From CBDFNC01 sp965249895 (lineage in GTDB: Bacteria > Pseudomonadota > Gammaproteobacteria > Enterobacterales > CBDFNC01), in assembly GCA_965249895.1 (NCBI GenBank), contig CBDFNC010000003.1, positions 124,001 through 188,000 of the forward strand: a DNA stretch of 64,000 bases, written 5' to 3'. This document shows positions 17,307 through 26,154 of this stretch, piece after piece. Made by a program: the position numbers and the translations under genes. The notes beneath the pieces were generated by a model. It was not told the origin of the DNA, searched no databases, and was given only the letters and a program-made list of their open reading frames with translations. How positions within the stretch are numbered: position 1 is the first letter of the stretch; each line of letters opens with the position of its first letter.

Positions 17307-17330
17307 AGGCCACTTTTAGTGGCCTTTTTT
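17307..17330 (+). terminator. Rho-independent terminator
   Basis: AGGCCAC-TTTTA-GTGGCCT forms a 7-bp stem followed by six T residues, a textbook terminator on the plus strand. It closes the short unit that includes the 34-codon ORF and separates it from the cupredoxin operon. Confidence 0.9.
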
Positions 17331-17451
17331 ATTTCCAATACACCCCGCCTGGTTAACCTTAAGAGATTTGCTATCTTTACACAGTGAGCTAATTACAATT
17401 TAGTCATTTATAAACACCTCATCACCAAGTCAAAAAAACAGGACGTCAAGC

Positions 17452-18099
17452 TTGGCTAATGGATTGATATACATAACTTTATCTTTGTACTTAGGGCTGA
17501 CCTGCCAAGCAGCAATGGCTATCCAACATCAGGTTAAAGTGCTTGGGCATCAGAGGGAGCCGGTTGCTGGTGTGGTTGTTTATATGGAAGCCTTAACTCA
17601 ACAATCCTCCGCTGCAGCTAAAGCCTCAATGATAAGTCAGCAAAATAAAGCATTTACTCCTCTTATCCAGGTTGTACAACTCGGCAGCAAGCTTACTTTT
17701 ACCAACCAAGATGATATTACCCATCATATTTACTCAGTCTCTCAAACACAGCGTTTCTCTTTTAAATTAAAGCCCGGAGCCAAGAAACAGCTGGCGGTTC
17801 AACAAATTGGTGAGATCACTATGGGGTGCAATATCCATGACTGGATGAATGGTTACTTACTTATAGTGGACACCCCCTATTTCGCATTCATCAACAATGA
17901 AGGGATTGCTACCTTTAACCTGGTTGTCGACGGGGCTTACCGCACGACCGTATGGTATCCAGGATTAAAGCAGCCCCCCCATAAAATAAGCCGACTCATC
18001 AACACACAGCTAACTATGCTCCGACTCAAACAGCCCCTGACGTCATTGCCTCGACAACAAGATATACAAGAGTTCGATTTTCTTGAAGGTTATGAGTAA
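17452..18099 (+). CDS. Cupredoxin-domain periplasmic protein (methylamine-utilisation-like)
   Basis: 215 residues starting at TTG 17452, chosen because AGGA lies about 8 bp upstream and this frame gives the signal peptide (LSLYLGLTCQAAMA). A cupredoxin-like fold spans roughly residues 65-145: the potential type-1 copper ligands are His in DITHHIYSV and Cys/His/Met in MGCNIHDWMNG. Such proteins are often annotated as methylamine utilisation proteins, but no mau genes are present. The stop overlaps the next start (ATGAGTAA), so it is coupled to an EAL signalling protein and then a porin-like protein, suggesting a copper- or redox-responsive sensory operon. That role is inferred. Confidence 0.78.
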   Translation: MANGLIYITLSLYLGLTCQAAMAIQHQVKVLGHQREPVAGVVVYMEALTQQSSAAAKASMISQQNKAFTPLIQVVQLGSKLTFTNQDDITHHIYSVSQTQRFSFKLKPGAKKQLAVQQIGEITMGCNIHDWMNGYLLIVDTPYFAFINNEGIATFNLVVDGAYRTTVWYPGLKQPPHKISRLINTQLTMLRLKQPLTSLPRQQDIQEFDFLEGYE

Positions 18100-20461
18100 C
18101 CAAATGAAAAGTATCCAGAAGCAGATTTTTATTTTCTTCACTGTATTATTGTTTTTGGTGCAAGCTATTGCTATCGGCTCTCAATACAGGATCACACAGA
18201 AACAGGAAGAGTCAGAGATCCAGAAAAAGCTCGATCACGCTAAATCTATCTTTAATACCCAATTTGATAGTCGTACTTATTATCTAAAAGCCTTCTCGGA
18301 AACGGCAGCACAAGATTTTGGCTTAAAGCAGGTCTTCACCGAAGACACCCGCAGCTTTCTGGTCGCCCTGAACAATCACCGCCAACGGATAAACGCGGAT
18401 TTAGCACTTGCCATTAATCCAGAAGGAAAAGTAACAGGGCAACTTCTTTCCCGCAACACAGCTGACGGAACAAGGAAAATCGAAATTGGCTCACAGCAAG
18501 GTCTTCAATTCCCGCATTCTGACTGGCTGACTCAGCGCAAATCCGGCCATCTGTATAAACACCAGGGTAGTTTTTATCAGCTGGGATTAGCTCGTATCAG
18601 TAATGGTTCACAGTTAATTGGCTGGATAGGTTTTGGCTACCGGATAGATACGGCTCTGGCACAGCAGTTTTCAGAATTGACCGGGCTGGTTGCTGATTTT
18701 GCGTATCAGGTCAATGGCCACTGGAACTTACTTGCCACATCCAACCAGGGGAAGGGGGCCGTCTGGCAGCAGGAACAAGCGCTGGTAAACCGACTGCTAA
18801 GCCCTAACCCGCCCGACAATATCATCTTTATTCCGCTTAAGATCCATAAATCCAACGAGCTAATGACTTTGCTCTATGGCTCACGTCAAACACTGCTGGC
18901 CAACATTCAGCAGCAGTGGATTGAGTTATTTATCCTTGCGCTGTTTATTTTGAGCCTTTCCCTGCTTGGTACCTACCTCCTCGCAGCCAATATCACCACA
19001 CCAATAAAGAAGCTGGTACTACAGGTCAAAGCCATGGCCAGGGGACATTACCAGCAACAAGTAGAGTGCAGCCAAAGTAACGAGGTTGGATTGCTGGCCA
19101 GTGAATTCAATATTCTGCAACAGGCAGTGAAAGAAAGAGAAGCTACCCTGAAACACAGTCTGAACCATGAGCCCACCACAGGCTTACCAAACCGCAACAA
19201 ACTCACTTTAGTTACTGAACAACTCATCGCCAACAGAGCATCACGATTTGCGTTATTTCAATTGAATATCACCAGAACCAAGGAAGTGAACAATACCCTG
19301 GGTTACACAGCCGGTAACCTGGTCATTAAAGAAGTCGGAGAGCGCCTCAGCACCATCAAACAGGCTCACTTATTATGCCACCTGGGAGCCGACCAATTTG
19401 TTCTGCTGATCAACCAGGTAAGTGAGCTGGAAATCGAAGATTGGGTTTATGATATCAATGAAATTCTGGCACACCCCATGCGTTTCCAGGGGTTATCGCT
19501 ACAGATCAGCACCCATATAGGTATCTCCCTATACCCTCAACATGGTAACAGCGCAGGTTTGCTGCTTAGAAGAGCCGACTCGGCCCTAAACAAAGCCAAA
19601 GATGAAAATAACTACAACTTTCAGCTTTACCAGGAAGGCAGCGATGTCCATAGCATAGATAGGTTACGCCTGCTCAACGATCTGAAAGAAGCCATCGAAA
19701 CCGGACAGCTGAGTTTATATTACCAACCCAAACTCAGCTTGGCATCACAACGGGTCTGCTCGGTCGAGGCCTTGGTCAGGTGGCACCACCCGCAGCAGGG
19801 CATGGTTCAGCCTGACAGCTTTATCCACCTGGCAGAAAAAATCGGGCAAATAGACGCCCTCACCTTCTGGGTGCTAAACGAAGCCGCCCGCCAATATAAA
19901 CATTGGCGACAACAGGATATCCAGCTCTCCATCGCGGTAAATGTTTCAGCCACCAGCTTGGTCAGTACTGGATTTTTTGAGCAGGTGCTACAGATATTTA
20001 ATCGGTATCAGTTACCCATATCCGCAATCAGCATAGAGGTCACAGAAAACGCAGTTGCAGCCAACCCGGAAGAAGCCATCAGAGTACTCCAGGCGTTTAA
20101 ATCCAAAGGCATAGAGATCTCTATCGATGACTATGGCACGGGTTACTCTTCCATGGCCCAGCTCAAAGATCTGCCGGTGACTGAGCTTAAAATAGACAAG
20201 GCCTTTATCCAGCACTTAACCACTAATGAAGCTGACAAAATCATCGTTCGTTCGACTATAGAGCTGGCTCATAATATGGGTCTGAGTGTCGTCGCGGAAG
20301 GGGTAGAGGATGAAGCTACATTAACATGGCTGATGGCCAAACAGTGTGAAAAAGTACAGGGTTATTACATTAGCCATCCGTTACAGCAGGCTGAATTAGT
20401 CCAGTGGTTACGTCACCGCCCTTGCTTTTCCCATCTGGATACCAGGGCAAAAGTCTTATGA
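18092..20461 (+). CDS. Membrane c-di-GMP phosphodiesterase (HAMP, degenerate GGDEF, EAL)
   Basis: 789 residues from ATG 18092, which overlaps the preceding stop. Layout: transmembrane helix near 12-30, a periplasmic sensor of about 240 residues, a second helix near 276-299, HAMP (TTPIKKLVLQVKAMARGHY), GGDEF-like domain about 360-520 and EAL domain about 530-780. The GGDEF signature is replaced by LGADQF, so cyclase activity is unlikely. The EAL domain keeps its catalytic set: EALVRW, NVSA, EVTENAV, DDYGTGYSS, LKIDKAF and EGVE. It should hydrolyse c-di-GMP in response to a periplasmic cue, perhaps relayed by the coupled cupredoxin. The stop overlaps the next ATG. Confidence 0.88.
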   Translation: MSNQMKSIQKQIFIFFTVLLFLVQAIAIGSQYRITQKQEESEIQKKLDHAKSIFNTQFDSRTYYLKAFSETAAQDFGLKQVFTEDTRSFLVALNNHRQRINADLALAINPEGKVTGQLLSRNTADGTRKIEIGSQQGLQFPHSDWLTQRKSGHLYKHQGSFYQLGLARISNGSQLIGWIGFGYRIDTALAQQFSELTGLVADFAYQVNGHWNLLATSNQGKGAVWQQEQALVNRLLSPNPPDNIIFIPLKIHKSNELMTLLYGSRQTLLANIQQQWIELFILALFILSLSLLGTYLLAANITTPIKKLVLQVKAMARGHYQQQVECSQSNEVGLLASEFNILQQAVKEREATLKHSLNHEPTTGLPNRNKLTLVTEQLIANRASRFALFQLNITRTKEVNNTLGYTAGNLVIKEVGERLSTIKQAHLLCHLGADQFVLLINQVSELEIEDWVYDINEILAHPMRFQGLSLQISTHIGISLYPQHGNSAGLLLRRADSALNKAKDENNYNFQLYQEGSDVHSIDRLRLLNDLKEAIETGQLSLYYQPKLSLASQRVCSVEALVRWHHPQQGMVQPDSFIHLAEKIGQIDALTFWVLNEAARQYKHWRQQDIQLSIAVNVSATSLVSTGFFEQVLQIFNRYQLPISAISIEVTENAVAANPEEAIRVLQAFKSKGIEISIDDYGTGYSSMAQLKDLPVTELKIDKAFIQHLTTNEADKIIVRSTIELAHNMGLSVVAEGVEDEATLTWLMAKQCEKVQGYYISHPLQQAELVQWLRHRPCFSHLDTRAKVL

Positions 20462-21747
20462 AGCGACTGCCTATTTTAATGGTACTGGCTATTGCGCCGG
20501 ACAGCTTGCAAGCCATTGAGTATAACCTGCAAGGATTGTTAGAGCTGAGTTATAACGCCACCGACAGTATAGACAGCTACCTCAAAGGAGGTTATGGCAA
20601 ATACTCCTCCTCCGCCACACTCGCCCTCTCCCAGGCAGCGCTCAACTACCAGATTAGTTGGGATAATCCCTTTAGTATCCATCTGGCAGTCAATGGATAC
20701 CTGGACGGAGAAAAAGATGCCCTTGGTTTTACCCAGGCATTCGTTCAATACAAAAGTTTGCCCAGCGCGTCAGGTCTCAGGCTTAAACTCAAGGCTGGGT
20801 TATTACGCCCCCGAATTTCCCTGGAAAATGTGGCGACGGGATGGACCAGCCCTTACACATTAAGCTCATCAACACTCAACTCCTGGGTAGGAGAGGAGCT
20901 GAGACACGCTGGTTTTGAAACCGCTTTAACCCGGTTAGGGAAATTTCACCAGAGTGAGCATGACTTCACCCTGGGCGCGAGTCTGTTTCAAGCCAATGAT
21001 CCCGCTGGCGCAATGTTGGCATGGCACGGCTGGAACTTATCGAGTCGGCAAACATTGCTTCACGAAACCCTGGTCATACCTAAGACACCAGCCAATCAGA
21101 ATGGTTGGCTGAGGTATCAGGTGCCGGAATCAGACCCCTTCTTGGAGTTGGACCACAGGCTCGGCTACCAGATTTTTACCCAATGGAAATGGCAGGGAAG
21201 AGGCAAGCTGTCCCTGGGCTACTATGACAACCGAGCCGACCCTAAGGTGGTGAAAAAAGGTCAATGGGCCTGGCGCACCCGGTTTTATCACCTCGGCACC
21301 AAGTGGCGATTGCCCTGGCGACTGGAGTTAATCACCCAGTACCTGAATGGGGATACCTTGATGCAATCCCCACGCGGCGCGGACCTGGTTAATAACCACT
21401 ACCGCAATGGCTTTGTCTTGCTTAGCAAAAAAATACAGGCTCACAGAATAACCGTGCGGGTCGAGGAGTTTAGTGTCGATGACAACGACGATCTGCGCGG
21501 GGACGATAATTCTGAATACGGTAAGTCGGCAACCTTTAACTACAGCTACCAGTTCAAAAAAAGCTGGTTTGTTTTGACAGAGTTCAATTGGATCAACAGT
21601 ACACGTCAGTCGCGTCAATACCACCAGCGAGACATTTCCCTTACGGAGCAGCAATGGCGGCTGGCGGTGCGGCACTTCTTTTTACCCCAGCCAAGCCACA
21701 AACTAACGGCTTTTAGCCGACTTTTCTCTTATAAAATCAATGAATAA
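20458..21747 (+). CDS. Outer-membrane beta-barrel (porin-like) protein
   Basis: 429 residues; ATG 20458 overlaps the previous stop (ATGA). A signal peptide (LPILMVLAIAPDSLQA) is followed by many alternating-hydrophobicity strands rich in aromatic girdle residues (LAVNGYLDGEKDALGFTQAF, SLGYYDNRADP). The N-terminal half resembles the barrel proteins that accompany cupredoxin/EAL gene pairs. The C-terminus (FSRLFSYKINE) lacks the usual final aromatic residue, so the last strand may end earlier. It converges with and overlaps the downstream LysR gene by 45 bp. Its function may be a channel or a sensor barrel; no substrate evidence. Confidence 0.72.
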   Translation: MKRLPILMVLAIAPDSLQAIEYNLQGLLELSYNATDSIDSYLKGGYGKYSSSATLALSQAALNYQISWDNPFSIHLAVNGYLDGEKDALGFTQAFVQYKSLPSASGLRLKLKAGLLRPRISLENVATGWTSPYTLSSSTLNSWVGEELRHAGFETALTRLGKFHQSEHDFTLGASLFQANDPAGAMLAWHGWNLSSRQTLLHETLVIPKTPANQNGWLRYQVPESDPFLELDHRLGYQIFTQWKWQGRGKLSLGYYDNRADPKVVKKGQWAWRTRFYHLGTKWRLPWRLELITQYLNGDTLMQSPRGADLVNNHYRNGFVLLSKKIQAHRITVRVEEFSVDDNDDLRGDDNSEYGKSATFNYSYQFKKSWFVLTEFNWINSTRQSRQYHQRDISLTEQQWRLAVRHFFLPQPSHKLTAFSRLFSYKINE

Positions 21748-22587
21748 CTTTGTTTTGGTGGACTCGAATCCCAGCTTGGGGTAATAGGCATATACCTCAT
21801 TCTTAGGTAACTTTACACTGGGTAAAACAGGTACTAATAACCCATCTTTAAGCTCTCGAGTTAGGGTTAGATCTGTACCGAGCAATAACCCTATCCCAGC
21901 TACAGCACCATTAATCAGCGCCTCAGTATTACGCGTCACGAAGTTACCACTGAGCTTAAGCCTGGTTCCATCGCTAAGCTCACGTTCTTCGCTATGGCCA
22001 TACTCCTTGTATAGCAGGCAATTATGCTGCTCTATCTGCTTGGCCTTCGATGGCATTCCATAACGGTTTATATAGGCAGGGGCGGCATAAAAACCAAGCT
22101 GATAGTCTAACAAGTGCTTAGCTATGTAACTGAGTGTGTCGTAACCCTCCAGCTGGGCTGAAACAAAAACATCCAGGTTATGATCGGGTAGTTGTCGTGG
22201 GGTTATAGTATAAAGTTCTATTTTTATATCAGGATACTGGCACAAGAATTCACTAATAAAGTAGATCAAAATTTTAGACGCCATAGCCATAGAGGCTCCC
22301 ACTCTTAGCACTCCTACAGCATGGGCATTACGTGATCCGGCTTCATCGATTAAGCCGCTCCATTCTTCCATCAGCTTTTGCGCACGCTTAAAATAAAGCT
22401 GTCCTGTTTCAGTCAGGGTTAGACTACGTGTCGTGCGCTTTAACAAGGTGGCGCCTATGGTTTGCTCCAGCCAGGTCACACGCTTTGAAACGGCGGAACT
22501 AGTGGTGCCTAAAAAAGCCGCGGCAGAAGCAAAACTACCCCGCTCCACCACCAGAATAAAACTTTGCGTGCACAAATGAAGGTCCAT
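21703..22587 (-). CDS. LysR-family transcriptional regulator
   Basis: 294 residues from ATG 22587, which has GGAGG 6 bp upstream; a longer frame to 22644 is not needed. The DNA-binding domain is typical (MDLHLCTQSFILVVERGSF, TSSAVSKRVTWLE), followed by the effector domain. The gene is divergent from the Bcr/CflA-type exporter with 94 bp between starts, so it probably regulates that exporter. Its last 45 bp are antisense to the end of the upstream porin-like gene. Confidence 0.88.
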   Translation of the reverse strand: MDLHLCTQSFILVVERGSFASAAAFLGTTSSAVSKRVTWLEQTIGATLLKRTTRSLTLTETGQLYFKRAQKLMEEWSGLIDEAGSRNAHAVGVLRVGASMAMASKILIYFISEFLCQYPDIKIELYTITPRQLPDHNLDVFVSAQLEGYDTLSYIAKHLLDYQLGFYAAPAYINRYGMPSKAKQIEQHNCLLYKEYGHSEERELSDGTRLKLSGNFVTRNTEALINGAVAGIGLLLGTDLTLTRELKDGLLVPVLPSVKLPKNEVYAYYPKLGFESTKTKLFIDFIREKSAKSR

Positions 22588-22681
22588 TCCATCCCTCCAG
22601 GAAAGAAAGAAACACCAAAATTGGTAATTATCTTTAACTGACAAGGTAATAACCTATAACAAATTCCCGCTTAAGTCTCTT

Positions 22682-23920
22682 ATGCCTAATTCCTTTAACT
22701 GGACACCCGTTATTATTGCCTGCCTTATTGTCAGTGTCGGCCAATTAGGCATAGGACTGTTGTTACCTGCATTACCGGCTATCAGTCATGATCTGGTGAT
22801 AAGCAATGCTCAGGCACAATGGTATATCTCTATCTATTTGCTGGGTTTTGGCGGCTCGCAACTCATTTACGGACCACTTTCAGATGCCTGGGGAAGACGC
22901 CCTGTACTTATTGCGGGTCTCAGTATTGCTTTGTTTGGCGCCCTGGTCTGTTTTGCCGGTCAGAGTTCGGCCGATATACTCCTGCTTGGCCGTTTGCTGC
23001 AAGGTATTGGCGCCGGCAGTACCTCTGTGATGGCAAGAACCATGATGCGTGACAGCTATGAAGGTAAGCAACTCACTATGGCTATGTCCTATGTTGGCAT
23101 TACGGTTTCTTTTACGCCTATGGTAGCGCCTGTGCTAGGTGGTTATATCAGCTTTCATTTAGGCTGGCTCAGTCTGTTTCTTACCATGGCCGGATATATT
23201 GCCCTGATCTGGCTAATGATGTTTTTGAAATTCGAAGAAACTCGTATCGGAGAAAAACACAAAGTACAACTTACCCGAGTATTGGCAGGATATAAGGCGC
23301 TGATAGGTGACAAATATTTCCTCGGATACGCTGGCCTTAACTGGATATTGTTTAGCCTTTCCCTATTGGTGATATCCGTAATGCCTTACCTGATACAAAA
23401 AGGTATAGGGTTAGATGCCAACACCTATGGCCGTTGGGCGCTGGTGCCGGCGGTATTTGTTATGCTGGGTAGCCTGATATCCAATAGCCTGCGCCACAGG
23501 CTTAATAACCCGCAGAGGTTACAACTCTGCTACTTAATCCTGGCAAGTTCTGCCTTGCTCTTTGTTATCGCACCGCTGGATGTGTATTGGCTTATTGCCA
23601 GCCAAAGTGTATTAGCTTTTTCCTTCGGTATCGGCTTCCCTGTTTCCTTGTCCTGTCTTTTAGCGCCCTATAAAAACAACTCGGGGGCTGTTTCCGCCCT
23701 GGCGGGATCCATCCAAATGCTTATCGCATCCCTGGGTGCCGCGCTGCTCATTAAACTAGGGGTAACTAGCCCGCAAAAGCTGGGTTACACCCTTATGATA
23801 GGCACCTTGATCTGCCTGCTATTACACAAAGTAGCCCAACAAGCAGTTCAATCGAACGGCAGAAGATCGGTAACCACAGAAAAAGCCAGGGAGGAGCTGA
23901 TAACTCCCGAGATAAACTGA
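22682..23920 (+). CDS. Bcr/CflA-family drug efflux MFS transporter
   Basis: 412 residues, twelve predicted helices. MFS motif A appears as GPLSDAWGRRPVLIAG near residue 65. GRLLQGIGAGSTSVMARTMMRD near 105 is characteristic of the DHA1 Bcr/CflA/EmrD branch, and PMVAPVLGGYI near 145 is motif C. These are proton antiporters exporting drugs such as bicyclomycin, chloramphenicol or other toxic compounds. The divergent LysR gene is its likely regulator. Substrate not determinable. Confidence 0.87.
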   Translation: MPNSFNWTPVIIACLIVSVGQLGIGLLLPALPAISHDLVISNAQAQWYISIYLLGFGGSQLIYGPLSDAWGRRPVLIAGLSIALFGALVCFAGQSSADILLLGRLLQGIGAGSTSVMARTMMRDSYEGKQLTMAMSYVGITVSFTPMVAPVLGGYISFHLGWLSLFLTMAGYIALIWLMMFLKFEETRIGEKHKVQLTRVLAGYKALIGDKYFLGYAGLNWILFSLSLLVISVMPYLIQKGIGLDANTYGRWALVPAVFVMLGSLISNSLRHRLNNPQRLQLCYLILASSALLFVIAPLDVYWLIASQSVLAFSFGIGFPVSLSCLLAPYKNNSGAVSALAGSIQMLIASLGAALLIKLGVTSPQKLGYTLMIGTLICLLLHKVAQQAVQSNGRRSVTTEKAREELITPEIN

Positions 23921-23958
23921 CCACCTAAGAGACTATGCCATATTAGTGTTCTCGCAGG

Positions 23959-24356
23959 TTAATCCGCAAATCCTGACTCCCTTAGCGCCTGAGGTAGAGG
24001 CGTATGTGACACATCAGGCAATATGCTGGTTAGCTTGCTGCCATCTAGTTCAAGGCGCTGAGACCATAAGTAACGCATCTCCAACACTTTCCTAAAAAGG
24101 GTCGAAAAAGGAGCTCCCAGTTTAAACAGCCACCAGGGAAAACCTCTCAATATCACTTTTTTACTACTTGAAAACTCCAGTGCTTGCGCAACCTCACCAT
24201 GGAGATGCGATATCCGGAGAAATGAAAGACCTCGAAATCCTTAAGCTGCTCGGTTACATTCAGTAAGCCGACACATGTCTTGGCCAAGTCCGGTACATTA
24301 CGATGCGTATGTTTAAACCGGAACAGTAAGATCTAGTTTGTTGCCGCTTACCCAGT
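23959..24356 (-). pseudogene. Truncated, frameshifted NAD(P)-dependent epimerase remnant
   Basis: Only the C-terminal part of an atypical SDR/epimerase remains. Minus-strand fragments in three frames line up: WVSGNKLDLTVPV (near 24345), then HRNVPDLAKTCVGLLN and FEVFHFSGYRI (about 24310-24195), then GEVAQALEFSSSKKVILRGFPWWL through LDGSKLTSILPDVSHTPLPQAL to the stop at 23959. At least two frameshifts and loss of the whole Rossmann N-terminus make it nonfunctional. It abuts a LysR remnant at 24357 in divergent orientation, as if a deletion removed both 5' ends. The reading is by eye; family detail is moderate. Confidence 0.72.
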
Positions 24357-24557
24357 ATGGACATTGGTATATCCCATAAGCCGATAGCCAAACAGTATCC
24401 CGAGTTAGTGCCCGTCCTGACAGAATTCAAACTACCAGCTCTGGAATTTTGGCTGGTATGTCACCCGGATATTCAGTTTAACGCCGCGATTAAGGCGCTA
24501 ATGCATTTTCTAGGGCAGTGGTTTTCAGAAGATCCTTATCGGAATATGCTTATCTAG
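24357..24557 (+). pseudogene. LysR-family regulator remnant (C-terminal end only)
   Basis: A 66-codon fragment containing KQYPELVPVLTEFKLPALEFWLVCHPDIQFNAAI-type sequence, in which LPALEFWLVCHPD and AIKALMHFLGQW match the conserved end of many LysR effector domains. No DNA-binding domain precedes it; the bases immediately upstream belong to the divergent epimerase remnant. LysR-epimerase divergent pairs are common, so these two fragments probably represent one pair joined by an internal deletion near 24356. Confidence 0.7.
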
Positions 24558-24618
24558 TTTTATCTTTGCTTGGTTTCAGGAGACAATAAGCGAATTAACA
24601 CCATAATGGTCTCGGTAA

Positions 24619-25251
24619 ATGAATCAATCTAATCTAACACAAGAAGAAACATTGCAGCTGGCAAGCTGGTTGCTCAGCGATGAAACGCCGGTTAATAGCT
24701 TTAGCCTTATGGCGGTTCAAGGCTGCTTTTTCGCCTTGGTCTGTGCCCCTGAGCCCGTTGAGGTGGAAGATTGGTTAACCCTTGTCCTGCCTGACGTAGA
24801 TGTTAAGAAAATCCCTCAGGATAAGATCTACGCTTTGATCTCCATTTTTAGCGAAGTCAGTGACCAGGTATTTGAAGCTACTCCGGTATTACCTGCAGAA
24901 TGTGAGTTATCAGAAGAGCATGAAGCCAACTTCCTGGCCGGGCATCCATTACATGAATGGTGTTATGGCTTTGTCTACGGCGCTTCGTTTTATGACGAGA
25001 AATTGCTTGACACCCTGCCGATGGAAGATGAAATTACTCAAGCCTTTAATACTGCATTAATGACGTTAAGCTTTTTCGCTAATAAAGAAACGGCGCAATC
25101 ATTTATCGATATTGAACAGGAAACAGATTTGGCCGAAACCAGCCAGCAGGTATACGACATCATACCTGACTTTATCGAATGCTACGCCGAACTGGTGGAG
25201 CAAGCCGCTATGGCCACAGGTTTATATGATGGCGACGACGATTGGGGATAA
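24619..25251 (+). CDS. UPF0149 (YecA/YgfB-type) protein
   Basis: 210 acidic residues with the UPF0149 pattern: an N-terminal helical part (GCFFALVCAPEPVEVEDWLTLVLP) and the conserved HEWCYGFVYGASFYDEKL near 115, then a C-terminal helical bundle ending in an acidic GDDDWG. YecA-type proteins often end in a SEC-C zinc motif; that motif is absent here. Role unknown; some family members bind the ribosome or proteases. A GC hairpin (25260-25287) follows 9 bp after the stop and may terminate transcription. Confidence 0.82.
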   Translation: MNQSNLTQEETLQLASWLLSDETPVNSFSLMAVQGCFFALVCAPEPVEVEDWLTLVLPDVDVKKIPQDKIYALISIFSEVSDQVFEATPVLPAECELSEEHEANFLAGHPLHEWCYGFVYGASFYDEKLLDTLPMEDEITQAFNTALMTLSFFANKETAQSFIDIEQETDLAETSQQVYDIIPDFIECYAELVEQAAMATGLYDGDDDWG

Positions 25252-25259
25252 GCTCTCGC

Positions 25260-25287
25260 GTCCTCTGCTTTGCTCCATGCAGAGGAC
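25260..25287 (+). terminator. Hairpin after UPF0149 gene
   Basis: GTCCTCTGC pairs perfectly with GCAGAGGAC around a 10-nt loop. No T-run follows, so it could be a weak terminator or an mRNA-stabilising hairpin. Confidence 0.5.
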
Positions 25288-25440
25288 TACTTCAATCATA
25301 CTGACATAAACATCTATAGCGACTTCATTTCAGCCCTGTATATCCCCGCCAGTCCGCTTTATCGGCTATTTATCGCAAGCCTCCTTCAGCTAACTCGACT
25401 AGATCTATGCTCTAGGCTCCCATTTAGACAGGTGAGTCAT

Positions 25441-26154
25441 ATGCAAACGAGAAAAATCGCCCAAGATATTCTGGATACCATTCGCAACAACCTTTATCAA
25501 TCTCACCAATTTCGTCCGGCTAATCTGGCTAACTTCTCTCATTTGTGTCGAAAGTTTTATACCACATCCACCGATATCATGGAGGCTAAGGGTTTTTATT
25601 ATTCGTGTGATATGGAGAATTTATCATTAAAGGTGCATCAACCGGTGCCAAGAAATTTCACCCGATTTCTGGTAAATCCCAATCAGGACATACAGTGTGC
25701 TATATACCAAATTAAACCCAAGTTTCCCTGGTCTTTGATGATCCCACTGTTTGGAATGGGCCCCAGCAAGGTCATCGAATTTGAAACTGAGTTTAGTGAT
25801 GGCTCTTTTATTATCTCAACTCTCGCTGGGGAAAGATCCAGCCCGGGCGAGCCTGACTCCATCAACCGTTACCACTTTCCCAAACATATATCGGCGCCAG
25901 AGTTATACGAGATACATAAAGAAACGGTAGAGGAACAACTGATCTTAAACCCTGCTATTAGCACAGTGCGGATAATAAGTTATGACGATCTGGTGGCATC
26001 ACGCAATCGCCAGGTAAAAACCATATTTTTGCACTTAAAAAACCAGGGCTGGGTCAGCAAACAGTACCTTTACAAACAACTGGGCCGTAAGAAGGAACTG
26101 GCAGATGAAATATACCGTGAGGTAAAAATGATCTTGGTAAAAGAAGGCGGCTAG
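25441..26154 (+). CDS. Uncharacterised protein
   Basis: 237 residues from ATG 25441, with AGGTGA 5 bp upstream; the longer frame from 25270 has no ribosome binding site. The protein is soluble, without signal peptide. A central hydrophobic segment (KPKFPWSLMIPLFGMGPSKVIEFETEFSDGSF) looks like a beta-rich domain, and the C-terminus is basic (KQLGRKKELADEIYREV). I recognise no family. Its stop overlaps the end of the convergent response-regulator remnant by 4 bp. Role unknown. Confidence 0.65.
   Translation: MQTRKIAQDILDTIRNNLYQSHQFRPANLANFSHLCRKFYTTSTDIMEAKGFYYSCDMENLSLKVHQPVPRNFTRFLVNPNQDIQCAIYQIKPKFPWSLMIPLFGMGPSKVIEFETEFSDGSFIISTLAGERSSPGEPDSINRYHFPKHISAPELYEIHKETVEEQLILNPAISTVRIISYDDLVASRNRQVKTIFLHLKNQGWVSKQYLYKQLGRKKELADEIYREVKMILVKEGG

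Noticed and set aside
17177..17330. Amino-acid attenuator leader
   Set aside because: The peptide has no run of a single regulatory amino acid, and the terminator has no obvious antiterminator pairing or downstream biosynthetic gene.
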